A stretch of DNA of 64,000 nt from positions 355,501 to 419,500 of the forward strand of contig JAQGDQ010000032.1 of NCBI GenBank assembly GCA_030141605.1, in the 5' to 3' direction. Below are positions 1 through 13,400 of this stretch, one piece after another. Numbering within the stretch: position 1 is the first letter of the stretch; every line of letters begins with the position of its first letter. The notes under the pieces were generated by a model, which made no database searches, was not told where the DNA came from, and worked only from the letters and a program-made list of their open reading frames with translations. The position numbers and the translations under genes are program-made. The stretch comes from Tubiluchus corallicola. Lineage: Eukaryota; Priapulida; Priapulimorpha; Priapulimorphida; Tubiluchidae.

Positions 1-974
1 TGGATTCGAAATTTGGTTTGATTCGAGTTCAAAGTCAAAAATTCGACTCGATTCAAATTAGCTTTCTGATAGAGAATGCTCACTCCTGCTGGGCGGGGTA
101 CAAAAAACAAATATATCTCTATTTACTTCTCTTTCTAAACCTCCTCTATCAACTGCGTATAAACAAATAAAAAACAAAGAACTTGATTATCATTAATCGG
201 TGTATTTCACTGCATACAAGCAAAAATACTTATTACACGTTGCAAAATATATATAATGCTATTTTTACATAACACAGTCACAAAGTTTATTAATCTAATG
301 TACGACACACAGAACTGGCAAATTATGATAAAGCAAACGAAATTACATTTAAACCACCTAAACTTGAATTTGGTTCAAGCAAGAAAACAAAACTTTAAAG
401 AAAACACCAATTTTTCTGGTTTAACAGAGCAAAATTTGAGACTTTTGAAAGCTTGCGTTACATTATTTTTCTGAAAGAGAATTGTAAAAAATTCTTAATA
501 TACAAACGAGCAAGATCATCTACAAATTGTGCAAAACTGACACAATAATGTATGTCGTTAAATCACTCATGCTAACAATGCAGAGTTAATGGATACATCC
601 TTGGAGTTGTTAAGTGGCTTAACCACACTTATACATCTATTTAGCAGATCACGATGAAACATTAATTGTAACACAGTGTAATCACAGACGATTGTTTAGT
701 GCCTCGTGCATGCATTGGCATGAGTAAGCAAGTATTCACAAAAATGCAAATATACTAAAATTTTATATTTACAAAAGGTTATAGTTTTTTCTGAAGCTGA
801 AAAAATTTAAGCTTATGTCAAAACCACTTATGTTGTCTAAATACAAACATGTCTCGAAATGAAAACCATAATGTAGATATGTTACAACTTACAGACATTT
901 GTTTTCCATCATTGACTAGCGAGATATTATTTCCACATAGTTTTTCCAAATAATTCAACGATAACACAAATGAC
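1..974. other. Region downstream of SPPL2, possible 3' UTR
   Basis: No gene was recognised here. The first 60 bases are rich in repeated ATTCGA/TTCGA words, typical of the end of a dispersed repeat cut by the window edge. The rest is AT-rich and may include the SPPL2 3' UTR. Confidence 0.4.
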
Positions 975-1056
975 CTAACTGGAATTTGTCTTTCCTATAA
1001 GCTCACTCCCATCATCGCCATGGTTACTAACATTGCTGCTATCAACTGATTCACTG

Positions 1057-4000
1057 TCAGCATGGTCTTGTACGCCAATAGGACCTGGTTCTGCCGTATC
1101 TTGGCCTGAATGTTGGCACTTCTAAAAGGTAGTTGTGGCAAGTTATAATTAGCACATAAACATCCTCGCAAAAAACAGCAAATATATGATAGTGGAATGA
1201 TGCTTTTAAACAAATAAATTCTTCAAATTATAATTCAGCAAGAAAAGAAGGTGTACAGAAAGGTACCTCTAGGAAAAGTTTGGTAATATGGAAAGGAATT
1301 GAGGTCCACCTCAGCAGCCTACAAAATAGGATAGGAAACTGATAAAAAAAGAGATTTTCAATACAATATTCTACAAAATGAGTCATTGCCATACGAAACA
1401 TCTATGAGAATAATAATCAGTGAAAATTATTTTGAAGAATTTTGATGGTCTTTGTGGAAAAAAGGAATAACCCAAAGAGCATGAAAAACTATATAGTTTA
1501 GAAACTGTGTCAAGGTTTCTTTATCTTTAGCAAAATGTTCAAGGTATTTTTTGTGCATTAGAATGTTTAATTATTGTTATACTGCCATCATCATAAACTT
1601 ACAGCTCCGTAGAAATGTGCACGTGCTAGTATCAATCCATTTAGTCTTAATTATAGTGTCGCAACTCATGCGATTTGCATGACAAATTTCATTATATAAA
1701 AAGCTGTGTATATTTTGCGGTTGAATGCATTGTAAGAGATTGATTTTATGCTTTTATGTCCAGGGAAGGAATCTTGAAAAAAAAATTTGTAAAAATTAAA
1801 TAAGAAAAAACGTTACGAAATATAATGGAATTCACTTTTTATATAATGGAATTTGCCATGCAAATTGAACTAGTTGTAAATGTGATAACACAGCATTAAC
1901 TGTAGTGTGAATAAACTGAAATGCACAATAGAGCAAGCAAATTCAGTCATACACAGAGACAACAAAATATATCACATTCACAAATTGACAACATGCAATT
2001 TGTCAGAAGTGCTAAGTTATTTTTAAAAGACGTGATGAGATTGTTGTAATTACGTACAAATTCTCCATGCCACAGCTGCTCAATTTCGCCTCTATAACAA
2101 GCAATAATGACAGTAGTCACCATAAGGCAAGGAACAAGGTAGAGTAGTGCTGGCTGGCCAGTCTCCATCAAAGCCAACCCAATAAACGTCAATAGTAAGC
2201 CTATGCCGTAAGCTAGTTATAGAAAAACTGCAATTAATCATTTTATCAACAGTAAGACAAATCCACCAAAAATGAATTTAAGAAGTCAATTAAAAACAAT
2301 AGACATCACTTTAGTTGATGTATGGAAATGCATCTTCTCAGAGAATTAATGATAAGCAGTTTGCTGACAAAGCGTTCACAATGATTATTAGTCAACAGCA
2401 ATGTTTTGCAAAGATAATAAGTTTAGACAATTCACTTGGTGCCAGAACATCATTTTTGAAACGCATCATTTTTTAAATTGTGACAAATGTGCAAAAAATG
2501 TCTTTGAAATGTGTAATAATCGTAACTTGTACTGATGTATTTCGAAATTATTGCATTTTGAATTCAAGAAGCATTTTGTGAGCTATGAAGAACATTAAGA
2601 TTAATGATGTTACTAAAACACAAAAAAAATTAATATACAATTTATGAACTGCTTTTGCATTATTCTACAAGCTTGTGTAGGTTTCTTTCACTCCACTGAC
2701 ATACATATTTTGTGTAAAAACCTACCGATGGCCTCAAATACACTATTCAACTTATACATATTTTGTGTAAAAACCTACCGATGGCCTCAAATACACTATT
2801 CAACTTATACATGTAATGCTTACTAATCCCTATGGTATGGCAGCATAAACCACAGTAAGGCTATAAACAAAGCCATAAATACTTACTGGTATTCGCATGA
2901 GTGATTTAGAATTAATTTCTAATTCTTTGAGTGTAAGGTTCGACCGACAAACTGCCAACTTGCAGGTCTCCAAAGTACTGACTACTAATTTTATTGCTAA
3001 ATTTAATAGCTATCAGCTGGACTCGGCTTAGGCAAGAGAACAATAATAAGTACCAAAAGAAGAAACAAGACTTCCACTTTCAAGTTCTATGGAACTGTTA
3101 CATAACACTGGTTCCACATTACCTTCCAATAAACTTAATATACATAGCACTGCTTTTAAGTGCACACAATGTGTTTTTGCTGAGCATACATTTAGTTTAT
3201 TCACATCCTCTCTAACTGACTAGGATACACTTATAACATTATCGTTTATTATAATCAACAATTATTCGCTTATTATTATTATCAAAATAGATGTAATTCA
3301 TGTTAGCAAATAATAAATACATGCTCTGATTTTAATTTTAACTACTTTAACTGCAGAAGGTTAAACACAGAAATGTGCTCAAGTCGAAGAGAAGATAGAA
3401 AATAAATTTTCATCTGTTTTTTTCTGGCATTTGTACTCACTACAGAAAACTAAAAAAACACACTTGAATTGAAGAAAAATCAATTTTATTTTGAACTGAT
3501 TTGTTCAACGATTTGACTTACTCGAGAAAGCTAAAAGTGCAACTGTTTGGGTGTGAAAAATAAAATACTTAATTTGCTGTAGTATTATGCACTAACTGCA
3601 AAAAAACGAGAAATGTGTTTTCACTTGGCAAAAATCCACTGCATGATAGCAAGTTAAAATAAAGTTAAGTGAAAGAAAAGCAATTTACAACAACAACTAC
3701 CAAATGGCACATAGCAGTCACCGAGTAAAGCTAAAAAATTCTTACCAATGCTATTAGCAACAAAGTAGATTCGTTTGCTGTCTACTTTTAAGTCCCAATT
3801 GTGGCAATATGCGACGAGCAAACCTACACACAAAGCAAATCGGTAGTCATAAGACAGCATGTTAGTTCATAATCAGTACAATAAACACAATACTGCTACA
3901 AAGATTTTTTGCTGCTTCAACATGTAATTTTTTATTGGTACTATACTTTGCTTAGTTGAGATTAAATTTAGTTGGTCCACAAAATTTTTAGCAAAATTTA

Positions 4001-7000
4001 ATTAATTGAAATCAACAGACTACACCTGTTGGTTTCAACTAATTAAATTTGGGAAGCTTTAGTTTAACTTGTTTATTACAACTTCATAAAATTAAGTGTG
4101 AATTATTTTTTCTATAGTAACCAAAATTTGCTATGTTAAATTTATACTATATTATAAAGCTTTGTATAATTAATTAATTTGTGCTCAGGTCATAAAATCG
4201 AACAGTCATAAGTTGCATAGGTTGTAAGTCAACGATTGCCTGTAATGCAATTCGGATGAAATGATGATTACGATTAATCAAACTCAGTTGAAAATACTTG
4301 AAAATGAAAATTACAAAAGCAAGTGAACTGGGTGCAAGCTAGAGAATCTTTGATTTTGACAAACCCTCACTGAGCCAAAGTATTAAACACTGATGGGAGG
4401 CAATTGAGCTTAGAAAAACATGCGAATGTACATATGAAATATACCCGGTACGAGAATATCTCCAAAACCGAGTAGTGAGTAAGCAATTCCACATATACTC
4501 AATGGACCAGCATTGAGGTGCGGCACTTTTAAAACCATAGGAAGTTGCTCTTTTGATTGACTGCTACCACCAGTTGCCACGTCCACCATAACACTTTCTC
4601 CATTCTAAAAATATGTATTTCAAAAACATAGGTGAGATGAACTACATTGATGTGATAGCCGTTCTGATAGTTGACACACAAATCAAATAATAAGCTTTTG
4701 TTTTCTGAATCCTTGGACATTTGAATTCATTTAAAATTAACTTTCATTTTGACGGAAACTATTACTGAATTTAAGTTCTCCAATGTTTTTCCTGTGCAAA
4801 CAATTTGAATTGGAATAAAAGTAGACGCAGCAACAATACAATATGAAATAGCAAATCAGGAATTATCTGAAACATAAATGCTGAACATAATTGCAAAATG
4901 TGACATGTTGTCAGTTCGAATCTCAAATAACAAATTTCAAAAATCCAGGCATCAGTAATTCAAAGAATTTATAAGTGTGCACATAAGTGAATATTAGATA
5001 AACTAAAATAACTGTGTGTCACTTTCATCATTTAAATATATACTTGCTAACCATAAGATTCTTAATTTATTAACTTTTACATGCAAAGAGACAGGTGGAA
5101 CAAGGTTACAAAAATTTTACAGTGAAAAAGCCAATCCATTGTTTTAAGTTATTGCTTTTCAGTCTTGAACTTTTATTGGGTTACCACAAAGACATAAACA
5201 GACATATATTAACAAACTTATGCTCAAGTTAGGATATTTTGCAAAAACTTTAACTTTTTACAAAGAGCATAAAGGGCACTTCAACCAGTTTTCTAAAATG
5301 AGACGATAAAAATCATCCTACACAATGTGATTCATTTTGTCCTTACACTTTATCCATTGCATAACATAGTCTACTTAATCAACATAATTATAGTAAAATA
5401 AAATATTTAAAATAAATGTCATATTCATTATTGTAAAGTTGCTACTTCTTGTCATGATGCAAATTAGGGAAAGCTGCAGAGTTTCACTCATTGCCATAAA
5501 ATCTCATCATTCACAGTGTATTGTAATAGCAAAATAAAGCAGTTTATTGCGAGAACTTCCAGATCAGGGATACGCCGATATGGCAACTTGTGTTTTAATC
5601 CTCTACCAATTATTTTTACCTATTGCTGTTGGCCGATTTGATCCAATCTCAGATTCGATATCAGGCCCAAGCTGATGTGATGGTATTATAACTGCTGTAA
5701 CAGTAACTGCTGTTTATGTTGTGATTGTGGGAAGTCAAAATAAAATATAATTATAGCATCAGCTTAAAAATAAAATGACTATTGACTTCTTTTACAGTTA
5801 TATATAAGACATTTTTGTCCTTCTGCAAAGTGCTAATCATGTACTAGCTTTGTGTTTATAGATGCTGTTTTATTATTAATACCTTTAGTTTATCTTTGTT
5901 AGGGACAGCTTCACATAATGGCTCAATGATTATTTGCCTATGTTATAGCCTATCTCTATTTTAACTTGAACTAAATTATTAATTAATATAATTTCCCAGT
6001 TTATTCAGATTAATGAATAAAGGGAAAATATTTAGAAACTAATAAATTAATCCTTGATAATCGTTGTTCAATTAGAGTCAAAAAATGCCCATAGGTGGCA
6101 GAATTGACTAATTCAATACTTTAAAAAAAATAGAATTTCAATTGAATCATATAATACTATAAACAATCATGCACCTAGAACAATAAGCGATAATTATATA
6201 CAAATTACCTTTGTAAATAGAGGTGTTATGAAAACGAAGAAAATATCGTACACAAACAGGAGCAATAATAGAATTGTACAAGCCTAAAAAATAAAAAAAT
6301 ACGTGGAATGTCAGTATTAATGGTGATATTAAAGTTTTCTAAGATTGTGGTTCAACAAGGTATTATCTTGCTTTGCATCATACAGTCAAACCTCTTTACA
6401 CCACCAACTTTGGGATTGCAAAAAAAGTTGGCATTATGGCGAGTTTGACATTATAACGAAGTGGATTAATACATACATGTCTATACAAATACAGACACTT
6501 TGATTTGCAAAAAATTTGGTAGTTAAGCAAGGTTGGCGTTACGGGGAGGGGGGGTTATATTGAGGTTTGACTGTACTTACATTTAATTTTCTTATTAAAT
6601 GGTTTTCGTAGACAAAAGTCCATAATTATATTATAGAAAGTGTGTTTTGATCTCACCATTTTAATCCCATAAAATACTTTATCATTTCTGTTAGAACAGA
6701 TTCACAGCACGTAGTAATATTAAAGACCTACTTATATTTACTACACAAGAGGCAATTAGTATAGGTGGAGGCCAACTTATGACCACAATTGGTTCCAACA
6801 GACTGGTCGTAGGGTGAGTTGGACACAAGTGGGGCTTGTATCCTCAAGTGGTGTGTTCCTACATGTCTACACACAGTGTATGGGTGACATCTACTGATGA
6901 ATTTGTTGAAAAAGATAGCAATTTAAAAGGAATTTGTTTTAAAAATATTAGTTATAATTGGTTTTGTATAATTAATTAATCAACTTGTGGTCGGATCGTA

Positions 7001-10000
7001 AAACGGTACAGTCATAAGTCGGCGACTATCTGTACCTTACAATATCTACTTTACCTTAAAACTTGGCATCTTCAACACGACCAACATGTTTATACAAAAT
7101 GCAAAGCCAAGAATATCCTGCAAGATAAAAGCATACCTGAAACAGAAATAAGAAAGCGGTTACCACTTAAAGAATGAATTTGTCTTCGATTTAACATCAA
7201 TGCTTCTCATATCTGTTAGTTCTGTACAAAGATTTCAGATTACACTAATTCACCTTCTCACAAATTTAACAAGCTATTACTGTAATCTCAATGGAGTCAC
7301 ACTACTAATATATAGTTAGTAAAGGTACAATTAAGCAGTTTAAAATTTACAATTAGACTACATACAACTTGAGTATATCAGCAAAAACAGTTAACCAAAA
7401 CAACGGCTTTATGACAAACTTGCAAGAGTACATGTGACAGTCTGAAGTATCACGTAAGCTCATTCCAAACCAAACAGTACCTCCATACCATATTTCAGTC
7501 ACAAGCACCAAACTGCAAACTGCTTCAGAAGTTAAGAAAGGAAGGATAATATCTGAGTGCAATAGTTAGCATGCCTAGGACAAGTGTTTTTCTTTACCTA
7601 CATCGGAAGATACACATTGTTTCAGATTCTGAAAATTCAGACAACTCTTTCTTTCAACAATCGAATCTTTCTTTGGGAGAAATCACAATATTCCAAATTT
7701 TAAGTTCAAGGAGCTTTCATTACATTGCAGTTAAACATGTTTAAAGTGCTAACACAATTTGGCCAAATTAGTAGTCTGTGGAATCAGAACAAGTTCGGAC
7801 TCCGACAAATTTTTACCGTTGTGAAGGCTTACTTTATGTTCAAAAAATGCACAGTGAAATGCCAAATAATAATTTCGCTCTTACATATGAATAGTATGGT
7901 ATTTTTACTACTGTTGGGCACAATTTACTATTTTAAATAAAAAAATTAGATTACCATTTAAATTTTAATAGTTAATTTAAAGTTTTAGTTTTATTTTATT
8001 TGCTTTTCAGCCACTAGATGACAGCACCATGAGGGAAATGACAGCACGCAGAATTGTAGATCAACTGTCACAAACTGCCCAATGCCCACGGATAACATTT
8101 TTCATGTATTACAAGTTAATTTCTTAATTGCATATAAATTTTAATGGAAAATTTACTGTAATACAAAAATAATACAGGCTCTAATTTGTGTCACTTTTTC
8201 AAAATAAATAATAAATAAAATGTGCCCGAGGATGAAATTAAGCTAGGTCAAACCTGGTCAGCAAACAGATGAATGACAGCAGGAAAAACTGTTGCTGTTG
8301 TATTACTAGATGGCTTTTTGCCTTAACAAAGGGAGATGTACACCCACTGGAAAGCAGCTGAGATGACTGTATTGGTTCAGGGCTTCAACTTAGAACATTA
8401 TCTTCGATATAATGAGCTAAATTCCTGTTCTGTGTCACAACCTACATAACGCAGATCTACTTTACATACTCTAAGCTGAAATGTGAACCCCCGTGGAGGC
8501 ATGATAGCCAGTCAGCCACATTCTAATGAGTATGCAAATAGTCAAATGGCAAAATGGCTGAAGCAGTTTTCCACTGAATGGATTCCAGCTTGCAAAGTGC
8601 CAAACTGCATAAAAAAATTCATCGCCAACTTTCCGGGAAAACTTACCACTCATTTCTCTCAATGGCCCACCAGATGGCTAAACCAAGACTTAGGACAGCA
8701 ATCAAGATGTGCTTAGGACTAACAGCTTTGCCACAACATATCATTCTAGAATAAGCAAATTATTGTAAAGCACTGTTACATTATACAGCAATTCAATAAA
8801 AATCTGACTAAATTACTAAAACCTATTTAATTATATTTTTTCAGAGTGAAACTCACATTGCAGAGTGAAACTCATCATAACTGGGGGATAAGTTGTACAA
8901 AACGTACTGTATCTGATGTTTGGATGACTATATTACCAGCTAGAATAATAAGCTATGAACCAAGTGATCAATGTAAGCTTATGAATGCTTTTATAAATTG
9001 TCAGAAAATCGAACTGCTTTACAACTTACTCATTTGGTTTACTATAAAGTAAATGTGTTGTTGTGCAAGATAATTAAAGTAATGTTAACTGCCTTGCAAA
9101 GAACAAAACAATGCGTCAAGTCAAATGGAAATTCAGTTTGTGATAGCTAATTAACTCTGTTTGATGAAATATATAGTGCATATGCAAATAATCATAAAGT
9201 AACGTCAATTTATATATACATATCAAATCAATGCTAAGAAATAAAGGAAAGTCGGTGATGACATAAAACACGATATCTCAAGTTACCTTCTAAAAATTAA
9301 TTAAAAATGTGATTTTTGCAAATGTGACCAATTTGCTATGTGGTTCAAATAAATTAACAACAGAAAAAATATGTAGAAGAATTGCCTCAATCGTCCACAG
9401 ATTTAATTATCACGAAAAGCTTGTCAATAGTCTTACATTCATTACAAACAACAACTAATAAGAAGGCTACACAGAAAAGTCTACTGGAAAAAATAGATGC
9501 AGAATGGATATGCAGCAAATGTCTGTTTGAATTGACTCTTTTTTATTTTGTTATCACGTTTCTAAACACTACATACCTGTTTCGGGCGCACGACGAAAAA
9601 ATTGATAACAGAGCGGTGAGACACTGATAGAGTGAGAAAGCTGATGCCAAACAAAACAAAGCTATGGCAGCAAACACTTGAAAAAAAGAATAAGAAAATG
9701 TTTGTCTTGATAATTAAATATTCATAAATTGTCTTTATAAAAAATGTAACATTTACTAGCAAACTGGGATACTTTTTGCAACATTAAACGTTTGCAAATT
9801 GAGCTTTGAACAACTTGTCACATTTTATTTTGCAACTTGCATACTACTTGTAAAATTGTCTCATGTTGGAATCTTCATTATTTCTCGCTGTGACGTCAAT
9901 CATATGCATTCGAACAAAATTAAATGAATTTTTTCACAAACTAATGCATTCATCGTATCTGACACCTTTGCACAGAATTAATACTTGTCACACATTGGAT

Positions 10001-10422
10001 ATTTTTTAAGATTTCAAACATTGTACGTGAACAAAAAATATATTTTCGAAAAAATACATCAATTAAGCACCTTACCTAAGTAATCATAGAAAAAATACAG
10101 CAGCAATAGCATGGAGCACATCAAAATCACAAAGAACACAATAAACATGGGTGATATGTTGATAGTGTCTTGCTTTTTGCTACTACCTTGCCCAGCTGCA
10201 TCAAGCCTGTCACAAAAATAAGTGTTTAATTTCATAAAGACTTATTGAAGAATACATAAAGGTTAACTCCCGTGACAAATTAAATCAGCACAGGTGGATC
10301 CTTGAGCCAAATGATACAGCCGTGTATAACATATGATATTATTTTAGCACACGAGAGATGCATGACTTCATTTTATATTAAAAAATTTGAATTATTTTGC
10401 TCTATCTATCTATCTATCTATC

Positions 10423-10463
<41 letters not shown>

Positions 10464-13400
10464 TTATTTATTTTAAAAAAGTTAGATTATATTTCTTTTG
10501 TATCTGTATACTTAATTACCCCAACGAATTAAAGCCCAATTACCCAGTATCTTTTAATGCTTTAATACTTTATGTACTGTAGTTTAATGCTCTTCTCATT
10601 TAGTTTTAATGTTTTATCCAGTGCAATTCTTTTGGTGTTTTACACATGTAATGAAAAGGGATATTAAATTTACACCATTCTGCCACTTCTATCTGTATTT
10701 CTAGTCTATTACTCTGACTTTATTCACTCGGAATTTTTCTCGTGGAACAGCATTGTATGAACATCAAGGTGAAATGTACTAAATACACAACACCTGCTTT
10801 TAATAAATATTTTGAAAAAGCAAATATAACTGCTACAAATGAAACAAAATATTAATTTAAAATTAGCCAACCAGTCCACATATGGCATAATATAAGCTAT
10901 TATTATACTTTAACATGCTTACTTGCGCTCAATGTCACTCTCATATCCTGACCAGTAGCTGCCCAAGGTAACACACAGTACTGCCAGTATCCATATGATT
11001 ACAAGACTATAGTCGAGATTCAAAGAATTTTCTTCGGGTGAGTACAGGTAGACATCAATATCGGAGCCTAATTTCTGCAAAGAAAAACACTAGGCATGAT
11101 ACTGCAAATAACAAACAATTTCTTCAAGTTTCTATAAAGTGATTATTGGTATACTACTTTGCAGCAATGGCAGTTTACGGTATTGTAAATGTAAAAAGTA
11201 AAATCGTGTGTGACTGACCTGACATTCAACACACATAATCTGCATACGTTCATAAATATGGCAACTGAACAACTGAAATATTCTGCAACATCAAACACGT
11301 GTATGATGTAATAACCACAAGCTTTAAAGTTTAAAGTCCAAGTATACAAGGCGATTTTGACTGCTTGACAAAATTATTTTGAAACGCGTACTTTTGACTA
11401 ATGTTTTGCTGACAAAATTAGGGAAACATATTTCCAGATTATCCAGTGAGTTTATTCTGAACAGTTAGTTATTTTTTTATTTCGTACAACAACGCACAAT
11501 ACGTTGCAACAGTGTACAACGTATAAAATATATATATATAATTTATCAAGGAACAAAACCAACATACCTGGACTGATTCTGCATCTTCACCAGCAATAAC
11601 AGCCACGATTATGTTAATCTGACTGTATTCGGTACTATTTCCATATGGAGTTACCTACATTGAAATATGCAATTATGCTGTATCACTTACAAAACATATG
11701 GCTACCTAATGGCGCATTTAGACTGGCGAGCTTTCTCTCGCGAGTATTCATTCAGAGAACAGCTTTGGGAGCTGCTAGTTTCTGCAAACTCTCACGCAGT
11801 AGCTGCGAGTTTTCTCTGACAGTAAGAGCGAGTCGACATTTAGCAAAACTCGGGACGGTGCTTACAAAGCCGTTTACGCTTGCAAGTTTACTCTCAGAGA
11901 AAACTCAAGAGAGACTCAAACGTGTCTGAACAAGAGTTTGGAAACGAGTTAGTCCGCAAGTGCATCAATGTGTTAGTCGACTAAAGTTTCTCTGTAACAC
12001 TAACACCTGTATGTCATTTACTTATGAGTTGCCACAATAAAAAAAACAGAAAAACAAATTTCTGGTTTGCCAGCGAGCACAAAAACAATTTCTGATGCTG
12101 ACATTTTTAAACAGTTGCTAGTAAAGTAATATTAAAGATAAGAAAGAAATACGTCTTTATTTCATACATACTTACCACATTTTCTTGACTAACAATGAGA
12201 ACTCCAGAAGCTCCATTTTGTTGTGCAATAAAGGCTTTTTCTGAAAAGGTACAGTTGCCCCTGGCTTCCATAACCACAGACTAGAAAACACAACAGCATT
12301 TAATAATCATAACAGCAATTGGCATTTCAATATGTCAGGACAAAAATGTCAGAGTTAGCAAGTTCTACTTTTTCAGCTTTTTAACTTAGACATGAATCCA
12401 CCCAGTTTTTAAATGTGATATTCTATTAGAAACATGAATAATACGCTACTTAAGTGTTCTAATTCCATTGCTTTCAACTCAAAAATTCTAATTATGTAAA
12501 AAACTGAATTATGAGTGCAGGTTTAATAAAGGCCAAGACTCACTTTTGCTGAATATTTACTGGGTAGAAGAATTTGGGACGCACATTAAGAAGCTGTATA
12601 GTACACACTACACTGTTTTTAGAACTGCATATATATTTGTATTGTTCAAAAAATTTTGCCCTTTTGCTATATACTACTTTTTTATGCATTAATGTGCTGC
12701 ACACTTAACTACGAATTAAAAAGTACAAAAACATTTAATGAACATAACTGTAACAAATTCTGCAGGTGTAAAACACCTTGTGAGGTTAGACTGAATTCAT
12801 AAAAATAATGATCGTGTAATTCTGTCAGAACAACAAAGAGTCAACTGTAGTGTGCGAGTATTAAAAAATAGGAGATATTTTTTCCACGGTAATAAGGAAT
12901 TAATTGAATAATCACTGTATTTAAGTAAGAAATATTTTCTTGATAATTTCTATAATAGAAATGTATCCCTCATGGGCATTTATTGGAGAAATTGCAATTA
13001 CGAAGAGCTGTTCAATTGCACCCACTAACTAATCCATGCAACTATAATAAAAAAGTAAACTTAATTTTTGTGAATTTGAAACTTCAGTTCAAGGACAAAG
13101 ATAAAAAAGATTATAATTATGCACTAAGAAATTTGGCAAAGTCAGAAATAACTTCCTAAAATTCATATAATAGAATAATATAGGTTCTTATATACCTAAA
13201 ATAAAATAAGTTAAATATTAAATTACTTAACCTTACTCAAAGGTGTAACAATTAATTTACCAAAATATTTCTATTCATTTTTATACTTTGTGGACTTTAG
13301 ATGTTACACAAAATAGAGTAAAGACCTTTCAAATACCAATTTTTTTTTTATTAGATTTGGAGAAACGAACTCAAAATTTACAAACATACAACAGCAAAAG

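Noticed and set aside
5560-5700. GGGATACGCCGAT patch, resembling GGGATGTGCCGAT at 57577
   Set aside because: Possible ends of one dispersed repeat, but only short similarity was seen and no boundaries could be set.
10302-10582. Two plus-strand Ile/Tyr-rich frames
   Set aside because: They are driven by the CTAT/TA microsatellite.
11645-11929. 94-codon plus-strand frame with GC-richer composition
   Set aside because: It overlaps a minus-strand SPPL2 exon at its start. The remainder looks like a degenerate repeat with weakly inverted ends; evidence was too thin to call an element.
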